The notes under the pieces: model-generated
The model's database searches: none
What the model was told of the DNA's origin: nothing
The model's input: only the letters and a program-made list of their open reading frames with translations
Translations under genes and position numbers: made by a program
Origin: Rhizorhabdus wittichii RW1
GTDB taxonomy: Bacteria > Pseudomonadota > Alphaproteobacteria > Sphingomonadales > Sphingomonadaceae
Assembly (NCBI GenBank): GCA_000016765.1
Contig: CP000699.1
Coordinates: forward strand, 310,001-374,000
Length of the DNA stretch: 64,000 nucleotides
Direction: 5' to 3'
In this document: piece by piece, positions 8,450 through 17,534 of the stretch
Layout: the number at the start of each line of letters is the position of its first letter
Numbering within the stretch: position 1 is the stretch's first letter

Positions 8450-10837
8450 ATGCGCTGTCGCACCATTTTTCTGTCGGGATGCGCTTTCGCGCTGAACGCG
8501 CTGCCGAGCATGGGCATGGCCCAGACCGCCGTTCCGCCGCAGGCGGCCGAAGCCGCTGACGTCGCCGCCGGCGACATCGTCGTCACCGCCCGTCGCCGTG
8601 AGGAATCGATCCAGGACGTGCCGATCTCGGTCTCGGCCCTGTCGGGCGAGCAGCTCCGCCGCCAGGGCGTCACCGACGCCCAGTCGCTGCAATATGCGAC
8701 GCCGTCGCTGTCGATCACCAGCGCGCAGAGCCAGCGCAATACCGTGGCCTTCGCGCTGCGCGGCCAGCGCACGCAGGAGACCCAGCTCTTCACCGATCCG
8801 CCGGTCGGCACCTATTTCGCCGAAGTCGTCCAGCCGCGCCCCTATGGCTTCGGCAAGACCTTCTTCGACCTCCAGTCGGTCCAGGTGCTCAAGGGCGTCC
8901 AGGGCACGCTGTTCGGCCGCAACATGACCGGCGGCGCCGTGCTCGTCGAGCCGGCCCATCCCGAACTCGGCTCGTTCAGCGGCGAGGTCCGCGGCCAGTA
9001 CGGCAATTACGACATGAAGGACCTCTACGGGATGGTGAACATCCCGGTCGGCGACAATTTCGCGATCCGCGTCGCCGGCAAGACCCGCAAGCGCGACGGC
9101 TGGGCCCATGAGGTGACCACCGGCCGCGATTACGACAACCAGGATTTCAACACCTTCCGCGTCTCCACGCTGTGGAAGCCGATCGAGGGGCTGGAGACGC
9201 TGACCGTCGGCGACTGGTACAAGTCGAAGGAGCACGGCACCGCCGCGTTCATCACCGACCTGCGCCTGCCGTCGGTCATCTCCAACTATGAAGGGCTGCG
9301 CGCGGCAGGCCTGATCACCGCCAACATCCCGGCGCAATATGCCGCCGCCCGCGACATGTTCTACAAGAAGCACTTCACCCTCGACATGGGTGCGGGCGAG
9401 GGCGGCAATCTCGACGTCTTCGGCAAGCCCTACGAGAACATCAAGAACTGGGGCATCACCAACAAGACGACCTGGGAGCTGAGCGACACGATCACGCTGA
9501 AGAACATCTTCGGCTATCGCCGCCTCCAGCGCGACCAGGTGCAGGATTATGACGGCATTCCCGCCTTCCTGATCACGCCTTATCAATATGCTCGCAGCCG
9601 CAACATCAGCGAGGAGTTCCAGATCCAGGGCAAGGCCTTCGACCGGAAGCTCGATTATATCGCCGGCCTCTATTATTTCGAGGAGAAGGGCAAGGACGGC
9701 TCGCTGGCCAACACGCTGCCCGAGCTCAACATCGTCGGCGCCGGCCAGAACCCGCGCACCGCGTCCGCGACCCAGTTCGTCACCGCCAACCCCGGCGTCG
9801 GCTATTCGCGGACGGCTGCGGCCTTCCTGGCCGGCACGTTCCACGCGACCGATCAGCTCAGCCTGTCGGGCGGCCTCCGCTACAATTACGACAAGCGCAA
9901 GATCACCGTTTCGCCGTCGCTGCCGTTCCGGACCAATCCGGCCGGCGGCACGGGCGTCTGCTCGTTCGATATCGACGCGGCGACCGCCGGCACCCAGACG
10001 GTGCCGTTCGACCAGTGCTCGTTCACCAACCAGAAGTCGTTCAAGGAATGGACCTACGACGCGACCGTCCAATATGAGCCGTCGGCGAACGTCACCGCCT
10101 ACGCCTCCTACCGGCACGGCTTCCGCGCCGGCGGCTTCTCGACCCGCGCGACCAGCTACGTCACCCTCGCGCCGTTCCTGCCCGAGTTCGTCGACGAATA
10201 TGAGATCGGCCTGAAGACCAGCACGCGGATCGGCTCGTCGGGCCGCCTGACGACCAGCACGGCGATCTTCCGGCAGGACGGCTCGGACGTGCAGAAGCAG
10301 CGCGCGACCTTCGTCAACGGCAACGTCTTCACGGTCATCGACAACACCGCCAAGCAGCGCAACAGCGGCGGCGAGTTCGAGGCGACGCTGAGCGTGCCGA
10401 ACTTCTCGCTGACCGGCTTCTACTCCTACACCAAGGTGAAGATCCTGCGCGGCGCGGCGGTATCGGCGATCGGGCCGGAGATCGCGCAGCGCGGCACGCC
10501 GAAGAACCAGGCGGGCTTCACGGCGACCGTCTCGCCGCCGATCTCGGAGGATGTCGGCCAGCTCAACCTGATCGGCAACTTCACCTGGCGCAGCAAGAAC
10601 TATCTCGACGATTTCGAGGTGAGCGGCGTCCAGCCGGCCTTCGCGCTGGTCAACCTGCGCGCCGAACTCAACGACATCGGCGGATCGAAGGCCTCGATCG
10701 CGTTCTTCGTCAACAACGCGACCAACGAGGTCTACCGCATCGGCGTCCTCGGCCTGGTCGCCGAAGGCCTCGGCTTCTCGTCGAGCGTCTATGGCGAGCC
10801 GCGGATGTATGGCGTCGAGCTGGGCTACAAATTCTAA
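8450..10837 (+). CDS. TonB-dependent outer-membrane receptor 1
   Basis: The 795-residue protein starts with a signal peptide (MRCRTIFLSGCAFAL...GMAQ, cleavage near residue 25). A TonB-box-like DIVVTA follows at about 42-47, then a plug domain (VPISVSALSGEQLRRQG, LFGRNMTGGAVLVEP). The long beta-barrel ends LGYKF with terminal Phe, as barrel-assembly requires. It should import a large or scarce substrate across the outer membrane using TonB-ExbBD energy. GGGGAGGAAGC precedes the ATG. It is closely related to the receptor at 41788 and, like it, sits beside a phosphotransferase and an SDR. A strong terminator follows. Confidence 0.95.
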   Translation: MRCRTIFLSGCAFALNALPSMGMAQTAVPPQAAEAADVAAGDIVVTARRREESIQDVPISVSALSGEQLRRQGVTDAQSLQYATPSLSITSAQSQRNTVAFALRGQRTQETQLFTDPPVGTYFAEVVQPRPYGFGKTFFDLQSVQVLKGVQGTLFGRNMTGGAVLVEPAHPELGSFSGEVRGQYGNYDMKDLYGMVNIPVGDNFAIRVAGKTRKRDGWAHEVTTGRDYDNQDFNTFRVSTLWKPIEGLETLTVGDWYKSKEHGTAAFITDLRLPSVISNYEGLRAAGLITANIPAQYAAARDMFYKKHFTLDMGAGEGGNLDVFGKPYENIKNWGITNKTTWELSDTITLKNIFGYRRLQRDQVQDYDGIPAFLITPYQYARSRNISEEFQIQGKAFDRKLDYIAGLYYFEEKGKDGSLANTLPELNIVGAGQNPRTASATQFVTANPGVGYSRTAAAFLAGTFHATDQLSLSGGLRYNYDKRKITVSPSLPFRTNPAGGTGVCSFDIDAATAGTQTVPFDQCSFTNQKSFKEWTYDATVQYEPSANVTAYASYRHGFRAGGFSTRATSYVTLAPFLPEFVDEYEIGLKTSTRIGSSGRLTTSTAIFRQDGSDVQKQRATFVNGNVFTVIDNTAKQRNSGGEFEATLSVPNFSLTGFYSYTKVKILRGAAVSAIGPEIAQRGTPKNQAGFTATVSPPISEDVGQLNLIGNFTWRSKNYLDDFEVSGVQPAFALVNLRAELNDIGGSKASIAFFVNNATNEVYRIGVLGLVAEGLGFSSSVYGEPRMYGVELGYKF

Positions 10838-10866
10838 CCCCTCGGTCCGCAAGGCCGAACCTCAGC

Positions 10867-10899
10867 AGGGGCGCACCATGTGCGTCCCTGTTTTCTTTT
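10867..10899 (+). terminator. Rho-independent terminator after TonB receptor 1
   Basis: A 10-bp stem (10867-10876 with 10880-10889, one G-T pair) with a 3-base CAT loop is followed directly by GTTTTCTTTT. It lies 29 bp after the receptor stop and 29 bp before the next gene, so it should uncouple or attenuate transcription into the phosphotransferase. Confidence 0.8.
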
Positions 10900-10928
10900 G
10901 GCCTGCTTTCTTTTGTGGGGAGGACAGC

Positions 10929-12011
10929 ATGGTTGAGATCGTCCATCGGCCGGCCCTGCCGCTGCCGCTGTCGCCCGAACAGGTCGACGCCGGCTGGTTG
11001 AGCCGCGCGCTGGGGCAGACCACGCCCGGCGCGGTGGTGGCCGCGGCCGACATCGTCGACATCGTTTGGGGGACATCGACCAAGATCAGGGTCCGCGTCG
11101 ACGGGCATGACGGGCAGGGGGCGGCGTTGCCCGCCACGCTGATCGTCAAGGGCGGCTTCGAGGAGCACAGCCCCCGGATGGCGGCGATGTACGCCAATGA
11201 GGCGCGCTTCTACGCCGACATCCAGCCGCACGTGCCGATGCCGTCGCCGCGCTGCTGGTTCGCCGGATCGGACCCGGCGTCGCACCAGTCGATCGTGATC
11301 ATGGAGGACCTGCGCCGCGATGGGCTGGCCTTCTGCGATCCGCTCCAGCCCCAGGATTTCGAGCCGATCGCCCGCCGGCTCGAGGTGATGGCCGGCTATC
11401 ACGCCGCGACCTGGCAATCGCCGCGCTTCGAGCCGGGCGGGTCGTGGTCGGACATCCACAGCCGGTTCGAAAGCTGGGGCCTCGACTATATGCGCCGCTA
11501 TCTCGTCGCCGACGTCTGGGCGCACTACATGGCCTCGCCGCGCGGCGCGGCGGTCTCCCGGCGCTTCCACGACCGCGCCTGGATGGAGCGCGCGCTGCTG
11601 CGGATCGGCGAGATCCAGCATGCCCAGCCGCGATGCCTGATCCACGGCGACACCCATCTCGGCAATCTCTACGTCGCCGAGGACGGCACGCCGGGCTTCT
11701 TCGACGCGCAGGTGGCGCGCACCGCCTGGCATCATGAGGTGTCCTACCACATCGTCTGCGCCGCCGACCTCGCCGACCGGGCGGAATGGGAGCGGCCGCT
11801 GCTCGATCGCTATCTCCGGGCGATGGCCCGCCATGGCGTCGCGCTCGACGCCGAGGCGGCGTGGCTCGACTATCGCCGCTCGATCGCCTGGGGGCTGTTC
11901 ATCTTCCTGACCAACGAGGTGCGGTTCCAGACCGAGTCCGTGAACACCGCCTATGCCGCCCGCTTCTCGCAGGCGGCGCTGGATCACGAGTTGAAGGAAT
12001 TGCTGCCTTAG
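10929..12011 (+). CDS. APH-fold phosphotransferase, ecdysteroid-kinase/choline-kinase-like
   Basis: The 360-residue protein has the aminoglycoside-phosphotransferase fold. IVDIVWGTSTKIRV forms a glycine-loop equivalent, LIVKGG supplies the ATP-site Lys, SIVIMEDL is the hinge, HGDTHLGN (239-246) is the catalytic loop and D259 in FFDAQ replaces the DFG Asp. The WGTxTK start and overall spacing recall ecdysteroid-22-kinase-like (CHK/EcK) proteins that phosphorylate hydroxyl groups of lipids or steroids. Here a hydroxylated catabolic substrate is plausible but unproven. It has the same length as the paralogue at 40535. The 3' end overlaps the convergent SDR by 4 bp. Confidence 0.85.
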   Translation: MVEIVHRPALPLPLSPEQVDAGWLSRALGQTTPGAVVAAADIVDIVWGTSTKIRVRVDGHDGQGAALPATLIVKGGFEEHSPRMAAMYANEARFYADIQPHVPMPSPRCWFAGSDPASHQSIVIMEDLRRDGLAFCDPLQPQDFEPIARRLEVMAGYHAATWQSPRFEPGGSWSDIHSRFESWGLDYMRRYLVADVWAHYMASPRGAAVSRRFHDRAWMERALLRIGEIQHAQPRCLIHGDTHLGNLYVAEDGTPGFFDAQVARTAWHHEVSYHIVCAADLADRAEWERPLLDRYLRAMARHGVALDAEAAWLDYRRSIAWGLFIFLTNEVRFQTESVNTAYAARFSQAALDHELKELLP

Positions 12012-12832
12012 GGGCTCTCGATCAGGCTGTGGCCGGTCATCCCCGCGATCTGGCTGACGCCGGCGTCGACCGGCAGCAGGACGCCGGTGATCAGCCGCGC
12101 CTCCGGCGAGGCGAGGAACAATGTCGCCGCCGCGACGTCCCAGGCGTCGCCCTCGATGCCGAGCGGGCCGACCTTGCGGCGCTTCTCGCGCAGCGGGGCG
12201 AGCTGCGGGTTGTTGGCGACGTGCGGCGTGTGGAGATGGCCGGGGGAGACGATGTTGGCGCGGATGCCCTGGCGGCCGTAGACGGTCGCGATCTCGCGGG
12301 TGAAGGCGTCGAGCGCGGCCTTGGCGGGGCCGTAGCCGAGCGATCCGTGCGCGCGCTGGCCGGCGGTCGAGGAGATGTTGACGATCGCCTTGCCGCGCCC
12401 CTCGGCCAGCGCCGGCATCGCCGCCCGGCACATGTGGAAGGCGCCGGTCAGGTTGACGTCGACGATCTCCCGCCAGGTCGCGTCGTCGATGTCGGCGAGC
12501 TTCGGTCCGCCGAAGCCACGGCCGACATTGTTGACCAATATGTCGAGGGTGCCGAAGGCGGCGAGCGCCTCGGCGACGATCCGCTCGCAATCCTCCGCGC
12601 GGGTGACGTCGCCCGTGCAGGCGACGGCTTCGCCGCCCGACGCCTCGATCATCGCCACGGTGCGCTCGGCATTGGCGCGGTCGCGGGTGACGACGCAGAC
12701 CCGGGCGCCTTCGCGCGCGAACAGCAGCGCGATGGCGCGGCCATTGCCCATCTCCTCGCCGGGCGCGCCGGCGCCGGTGACGATGGCGGCCTGGCCGGCG
12801 AGGCGGTCGTGATAGCTCAGGGGTTCGGGCAT
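12008..12832 (-). CDS. SDR family oxidoreductase (cassette 1 copy)
   Basis: The 274-residue SDR begins MPEPLSYHDRLAGQAAIVTG. It has an enlarged glycine loop, TGAGAPGEEMGNGRA at 19-33, instead of TGxxxGIG, then NNVG at 101-104, S154 and Y167xxxK171. The same extended loop and the same EKRRKVGPLGIEGDAWDVA C-terminal block occur in the SDR at 39720, so the two are paralogues. GAGGAGGCGAGC precedes the ATG. The chemistry is presumably NAD-dependent alcohol/ketone interconversion. It is the last gene of a minus-strand run that starts at 16457. Confidence 0.9.
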   Translation of the reverse strand: MPEPLSYHDRLAGQAAIVTGAGAPGEEMGNGRAIALLFAREGARVCVVTRDRANAERTVAMIEASGGEAVACTGDVTRAEDCERIVAEALAAFGTLDILVNNVGRGFGGPKLADIDDATWREIVDVNLTGAFHMCRAAMPALAEGRGKAIVNISSTAGQRAHGSLGYGPAKAALDAFTREIATVYGRQGIRANIVSPGHLHTPHVANNPQLAPLREKRRKVGPLGIEGDAWDVAAATLFLASPEARLITGVLLPVDAGVSQIAGMTGHSLIESP

Positions 12833-12842
12833 GCTCGCCTCC

Positions 12843-13589
12843 TCAGACCGCGCTGCGGCCGCCGTCGATCAGATAGGCGCCGCCATGGATGTGCGGCGCC
12901 TCGTCCGAGGCGAGGAAGGCGACCAGCGCGGCGACCTCCTCGGGCTCGCCCAGCCGCGCCTGCGGCGAACGGGCGACGAGCATCTCGATCATCTCGGCGC
13001 TGCTGTTGGCAAGGATGTCGGTGTTGGTGGTGCCGGGGCAGACCGCGTTGATGCGGATATTGTCGCGGGCATAGTCGGCGGCGGCGGCGCGGGTCATCAT
13101 CAGCACCGCGCCCTTGGAGGTGATGTAGGGGCTCGACAGCGCGGTCGCGCGGAAGCTGCCGGTCGAGGCCATGTTGACGATCGATCCGCCGCCCTGGCGC
13201 AGCATGTGCGGGATCACCGCGCGCTGCATTAGGTAGACGCCGCGCACATTGACCCCCATCACCTTGTCCCAGTCCTCTGGCGGCTGCTCGTGGAGTCGGA
13301 GCCGCCGGGGATTGCCGATCCCGGCATTGTTGATCAGCACGTGGACCCCGCCGAAGCGCGCGACGACATCTGCCACCATGGCGTCGATCGCCGCCTGGTC
13401 GGCGACGTCGCAGATCATGCCATGGGCGTTGGCGCCGGCCGCCGCGACGGCGTCGTCGAGCTTGGCCTGGTTGACGTCGGTGCCGACCACGATCGCGCCT
13501 TCGCTCGCGAGCCGCGCCATGCAGGCGCGGCCGATCCCGGCGCCGGCGCCGGTGACGATCGCGACCTTGCCCTCGAAGCGGCGGTTCAT
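12843..13589 (-). CDS. SDR family oxidoreductase
   Basis: The 248-residue classical SDR has TGAGAGIG at 13-20, D38 after beta-2 (NAD-type), NNAG at 87-90, S142 and Y155xxxK159, and ends IHGGAYLIDGG. It resembles 3-hydroxybutyrate or cyclopentanol-type dehydrogenases, but the exact substrate cannot be read. The start at 13589 overlaps the stop of the VOC gene (ATGA), so translation is coupled. It lies 10 bp ahead of the SDR at 12832 and probably shares its transcript. Confidence 0.9.
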   Translation of the reverse strand: MNRRFEGKVAIVTGAGAGIGRACMARLASEGAIVVGTDVNQAKLDDAVAAAGANAHGMICDVADQAAIDAMVADVVARFGGVHVLINNAGIGNPRRLRLHEQPPEDWDKVMGVNVRGVYLMQRAVIPHMLRQGGGSIVNMASTGSFRATALSSPYITSKGAVLMMTRAAAADYARDNIRINAVCPGTTNTDILANSSAEMIEMLVARSPQARLGEPEEVAALVAFLASDEAPHIHGGAYLIDGGRSAV

Positions 13590-14074
13590 GCCGACGCTCC
13601 CTGCTCGATCATATGCTGGTCGATGCGCGCGTTGAGCTTGGCGACGAGCGCTCGGTCGGACAGCTCGACGAAATAGCCGAGCTGCGCGACCGTATCGAGG
13701 TGGACCACCGCGGCGTCGCCATTGGGCATCGTCGCGCCCCAGCTCTCGAACACGCATTCGACGCCGCCGGGCCGCTGGCCGAGATCGTCGACCGCATAGC
13801 CGAGGTGGAAGATGCCTTCGCCGCGCGTCTCCAGCCATTCCTTCGCATTGCCTTCGCCGATCACCGGCTCGATCATCTCGAGATAGACGTCGCCCCATCG
13901 GGTGAAGGCGTTGCGGTTGGCGAAGCGGCCGCGCCAGTCGCGGTAGCGCCCCTCATAATCGGTATCGAGCCGCCAGAAGGGGCCGAGGCCGAGCAGGCGG
14001 CGATACTGCTCCATGCCCGCGTCGATGTCGCGGACGACGACGCCGATCTGGTAGAAATCGCCCTCGAATTTCAT
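13586..14074 (-). CDS. VOC (glyoxalase/bleomycin-resistance fold) family protein
   Basis: The 162-residue protein has two beta-alpha-beta-beta-beta modules. The first is FYQIGVVVRDIDAGMEQYRRLLGLGPF, the second GIFHLGYAVDDLGQ. Possible metal ligands are His/Glu in these strands and in YLEMIEP. The fold covers methylmalonyl-CoA epimerases, extradiol dioxygenases and lactoylglutathione lyases; this sequence fits the single-domain epimerase/isomerase-like group. The ATG at 14074 is chosen because GGAGAACGAG stands just before it; an ATG at 14092 has no ribosome site. It is coupled on both sides to the SDR and sulfotransferase genes. Confidence 0.82.
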   Translation of the reverse strand: MKFEGDFYQIGVVVRDIDAGMEQYRRLLGLGPFWRLDTDYEGRYRDWRGRFANRNAFTRWGDVYLEMIEPVIGEGNAKEWLETRGEGIFHLGYAVDDLGQRPGGVECVFESWGATMPNGDAAVVHLDTVAQLGYFVELSDRALVAKLNARIDQHMIEQGASA

Positions 14075-14088
14075 GGTCTCGTTCTCCG

Positions 14089-15228
14089 TCATGCGAGGTC
14101 GTGGCGCGCGATGTAATCGGCGAAGCGATCGCGGACCTGATCGTCGGTGATGCCGAACTCGCCCGACGAATAATCGTGCCGGCCGTGCTTGCCCTGCGGG
14201 TTGTCGCCGATGAACGCCTGCATCGCCGCCTCGGCCTCGGCGCTCAGCGTCAGGCCGAAATGGCGGTAGATGCGGCGCACCGTGCCCAGCTTGTCGGCGA
14301 TCAGGTCGCGATAATGGACGTCGAGCACCGCCGCGCCGGGATGCCGCTCGCGCGCCTCGCGCATCCGCTCGACCGCGCGGGCGAAGATGTCGAGCCGGAT
14401 CGGGCCGGTCTCCGCCTTCTCGAACAACTGGCCGTTGCGCCAGATCAGGCTCGCGCCCGACGCGATCGTCTCGACCGGGTTGCGATGGAGCACCACCACC
14501 CGTGCGTCGGGAAAGACGCGCAGCATCGCGTCCATGCCGTAGCTGTGCGACGGATTCTTGAGCAGCCAGGTGCGGTCGCGCGCCCGCGCGCCCATCAGCC
14601 GCAGATTGTCCTTGTAGCGCCGGTAGGAGGGCTCCTCGTCGGCCTCGTACCACCAGCGGCGATAGTCGGGCAGCGGCAGCGTCGAGTTGAATGTGTTGGT
14701 CATGAAGCTCTGGCTCATGACGGTGATGCACTCGTCGGCCAGCGCCGCGCCCATGTCGTGCGCGGCGCGCAGGCCCGGATTGGCGGCGAAGGTCGCCTCC
14801 AGCCGGTCGTGGACCTGGCGATATTGGGGATGGCTCTCCCATTCCTCGCGGGGCGGGCGGATCAGCGGCGCCTCGCCGACCCAGCGCGGCGTCCACTGGA
14901 ACTGCGGATCGACCGACATCAGGAAGTGGAGGATCGTCGTGCCGCTGCGCGGCAGTCCGGTGATGATCAGCGGCGCGGGCACCGGATCGTCGAGCAGCTC
15001 GGGATGCGCGTTCCACCCGGCCTGCGAGGCGAGGCGGCCGACCAGCAGGTTGACCGCCATCGCGCCGAAGCGCGGGGCGATCCGATCGTGGCGCGGGCTG
15101 GCTCTGATCGCGTCGATCAGGACGCCGAGCCCCTCGCGATAGCCGTCGTCGCCGAAATCGGAGCGGCCGGTGCGCGCGATCGCTTCCTCGTGCAGCGCGT
15201 CGGCGTCGGTCGGATCGAAGCCGCTCAT
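14089..15228 (-). CDS. Sulfotransferase family protein
   Basis: The 379-residue protein has the PAPS-binding 5'-PSB loop GLPRSGTT at 91-98, the 3'-PB-like segment VVVLHRNPVETIASGASL and a WLLKNPSHSYGMDAML block. This is the bacterial sulfotransferase_3 type. It would move a sulfuryl group from PAPS to a hydroxyl or related acceptor in the cytosol. A sulfotransferase within a degradative run is unusual; it may detoxify or tag a hydroxylated intermediate. The start at 15228 overlaps the DUF1214 stop (ATGA), so the two are translated together. Confidence 0.87.
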   Translation of the reverse strand: MSGFDPTDADALHEEAIARTGRSDFGDDGYREGLGVLIDAIRASPRHDRIAPRFGAMAVNLLVGRLASQAGWNAHPELLDDPVPAPLIITGLPRSGTTILHFLMSVDPQFQWTPRWVGEAPLIRPPREEWESHPQYRQVHDRLEATFAANPGLRAAHDMGAALADECITVMSQSFMTNTFNSTLPLPDYRRWWYEADEEPSYRRYKDNLRLMGARARDRTWLLKNPSHSYGMDAMLRVFPDARVVVLHRNPVETIASGASLIWRNGQLFEKAETGPIRLDIFARAVERMREARERHPGAAVLDVHYRDLIADKLGTVRRIYRHFGLTLSAEAEAAMQAFIGDNPQGKHGRHDYSSGEFGITDDQVRDRFADYIARHDLA

Positions 15229-16457
15229 CGCTGGAACCGCCGGGCGAGCTGCTCGCGGCGCTTCGACAGCGTCGCGCGGCGGGCGTCGGCGTCGACCGCC
15301 GGATGATCGGCGGGCAGGGCGGCGCGAACGGCGTCGACCTTCAGCAGGCGCGAGACCGGCGTCGGGATCGTCTGGTCGGGGCGGAACCAGCGATAATGGA
15401 GGAAGCCGCGTCGCGCGCCGCCGGTGTCGAGCCAGTTGGGCACCCCCGGATCGCGCGCCGAGATCACGAAGCGCGCCTTGCCGTCGCCGTCGACATGCGC
15501 CTGGCGGGCGTTGAGCGAGGTCTGCCGGTTCATGATGTCGGGCGCTTCCCACCACATATTGTAGAGGGTGAAGCTCCAATAGGGCCCGTCGGGCAGGTCG
15601 GTCTCGATCAGGATCGCCTCGTCCTCGGCGAGGTCGAGGCAGATGATGCCGTAATAGAGCCAGGCCTTGCCGCCGGTCATCGGCGGCTTGAAGTCGCGGA
15701 CCCCGGGCGGCTCGGTGCTCGGCGGGGTGATGGCGTTGGGCGGATTGTCGGCGCGGACATTGGCGGCGCGCTGGTTCCACCAGCGGGCGGCGGCCAGGAA
15801 CAGGCGGGTGGCGTTGGCGATCTGGTCGGCCAGCCGGTCCGGCGACAGGGCAGGCGGATAGGCCGGCGCGCCGGGGTCGATCCGTTCGATGGTCAGCCAG
15901 CCCGGCGGCAGGTCGCGATCCCAGTCCCAGTCGTAGCGGCGCACGGTGATGCCGTTGCCGGCGGTGGGATATTGATCGGGTATGCCGGTGTCGCCGGTCA
16001 GGCCCGGGGCGATCGGCGTCCAGTTGCCGGGTTGCTCCTCGGCCGAGACGACCACCTCGAAATCGCCATTGGCGGCGGTCGCGATATTATCGTGCCACAG
16101 CCGGCCGATATTGACGCTGCGCCCGTCGCCGCCATTGTTGCCGCGCAGCCGATAGGTCGCGTCGCCGCGCAGCGCGGCCATGAAATAGGCGATGTTGTTG
16201 TCGGGCCCGCCATAGCGGTAGCGATCGTCCATCTGCCGCAGGAACAGCGGGAAATCGGGGTCGTTGAAATCGAGCCGGTGCTGCAGGCTCATCGCGGCGA
16301 GCCGCGCGATCGAGCGCAGCAATTCGGCCAGCTCGCCGCCGTCGGCCGGATCGCCGAGCGCGCCGTCGATCGCCTCCGACGCGACCTGCTTGAGCGCGTC
16401 GCAATGGCCGTTCCACGCCGCGCGCAGCTTTTCCCGTTCCTCGACGCTGATCGCCAT
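15225..16457 (-). CDS. DUF1214 domain protein, copy 1
   Basis: The 410-residue soluble protein has no signal peptide. Its C-terminal half carries the DUF1214 pattern: LAEDEAILIETDLPDGPYWSF, RQTSLNARQAHVDGDGKARFVIS, then RDPGVPNWLDTGG-x-RRGFLHYRW. The N-terminal half is helical and then rich in Asp/Gly loops. The biochemical role of DUF1214 is not established; family members are frequent beside catabolic SDR and Rieske genes. It shares the whole C-terminal block with the protein at 50431. It heads a coupled minus-strand run (sulfotransferase, VOC, two SDRs). The intergenic space to the divergent AraC gene is 81 bp. Confidence 0.85.
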   Translation of the reverse strand: MAISVEEREKLRAAWNGHCDALKQVASEAIDGALGDPADGGELAELLRSIARLAAMSLQHRLDFNDPDFPLFLRQMDDRYRYGGPDNNIAYFMAALRGDATYRLRGNNGGDGRSVNIGRLWHDNIATAANGDFEVVVSAEEQPGNWTPIAPGLTGDTGIPDQYPTAGNGITVRRYDWDWDRDLPPGWLTIERIDPGAPAYPPALSPDRLADQIANATRLFLAAARWWNQRAANVRADNPPNAITPPSTEPPGVRDFKPPMTGGKAWLYYGIICLDLAEDEAILIETDLPDGPYWSFTLYNMWWEAPDIMNRQTSLNARQAHVDGDGKARFVISARDPGVPNWLDTGGARRGFLHYRWFRPDQTIPTPVSRLLKVDAVRAALPADHPAVDADARRATLSKRREQLARRFQR

Positions 16458-16538
16458 GGTCCTCTCCTGATATGGGTTGAGGATCGCGCGGCCGACGGCT
16501 CTCGACCAGCAGCATTCAGGACATTATCATAGGCAGAA

Positions 16539-17534
16539 GTGACAAGCTCCGCCGATCTCCTCCGCATCGCCATGCTGTGCGATCCCGACACCCAGCGCGC
16601 CAGCCTGGCGCCGCTGCGCGACCTCGCCCGGCTGTCGGAGCGGCTCGCGAGCGAACTCGACGGGCAGGCCGGGATGCAGCCGCTGCGCCTCGACCTGCTC
16701 CACGACGCGCGGCTCGGCGAGGCGCCGCTGTCGGAGAGCCGGCCGATCGCCTTCCGGCCGGGGGGCGAGCGCTACGACCTGGTCTATGTGGCGGCCGGCG
16801 AGGACCCCGCGACCGGCGACGAATGGGGCGATGCGCGGCTGAGCGAATGGTTGCGCTGGCACCATGATCGCGGCGCCTGGGTGGTGGGGCTCGGCTCGGG
16901 CGTGCTGGCGCTGGCGGCGGCGGGGCTGCTCGACGGCGGCCCGGCCTCGATCCCGCCACGCCACGCCCGGCTCGCGCGGCAGCGTCATCCGGACATCCGG
17001 CTCGCCCATGTCGGGGCGATCGCGGAACATGACCGGGTGCTGACCGCCGCCGAGCCGTCCTCGGTGTTCGCGCTGGTGGTGGCGATGACGCGGCGCTTCC
17101 ATTCGCACGGCCTGGCCGAGCGCTATCGCCGCGCCTGCGGCCTGCCCGAGACGGCGGTGCCCGACAATGCGCTGCTGCCGATGCGCAGCAACCAGGATCT
17201 GCTGATCGCCGAGGCGCGCGCCTGGATCATCGCCCATATGCACGACGCGATCGACACCAATGCGGTGGCGGCGCAGTTCCACGTCAGCGCGCGCACCCTG
17301 GCGCGCCGGTTCGAGCGGTCGATGGGGATCAGCCCGGCGCGCTACCTGCGCGAGGCGCGGCTCGACGCCGCCCGCTCGATGCTGCACCGGACGCGCTTCT
17401 CGATCGAGCAGATCGCGCATCTGGTCGGCTATCGCGACGTCGGCTTCTTCCGCGACCTGTTCCGCAAGAGCAGCGGCTGCTCGCCGCGCGCCTATCGCAT
17501 GGCCGCTCAGGCCGGGACGGCATCCCCGAGCTGA
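16539..17534 (+). CDS. AraC family regulator, GlxA-type (DJ-1/PfpI-like N-domain), copy 1
   Basis: The roughly 331-residue regulator has a class-I glutamine-amidotransferase-like sensor domain (RIAMLCDPDTQ..., VVGLGSGVLALAAAGLLDG, the nucleophile elbow with no Cys). Two C-terminal helix-turn-helix motifs follow: AVAAQFHVSARTLARRFERS, then IEQIAHLVGYRDVGFFRDLF. It probably activates the divergent DUF1214-sulfotransferase run in response to a metabolite. The start is a GTG at 16539; the next ATG is at 16572. Its last 28 bp overlap the convergent acyl-CoA ligase gene. Confidence 0.9.
   Translation: MTSSADLLRIAMLCDPDTQRASLAPLRDLARLSERLASELDGQAGMQPLRLDLLHDARLGEAPLSESRPIAFRPGGERYDLVYVAAGEDPATGDEWGDARLSEWLRWHHDRGAWVVGLGSGVLALAAAGLLDGGPASIPPRHARLARQRHPDIRLAHVGAIAEHDRVLTAAEPSSVFALVVAMTRRFHSHGLAERYRRACGLPETAVPDNALLPMRSNQDLLIAEARAWIIAHMHDAIDTNAVAAQFHVSARTLARRFERSMGISPARYLREARLDAARSMLHRTRFSIEQIAHLVGYRDVGFFRDLFRKSSGCSPRAYRMAAQAGTASPS

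Noticed and set aside
8408-10852. A very long open frame on the minus strand opposite TonB receptor 1
   Set aside because: It has no recognisable domain, is Arg/Ala/Gly-rich, and lies antisense to a clear receptor. Long antisense frames are expected in this GC-rich DNA.
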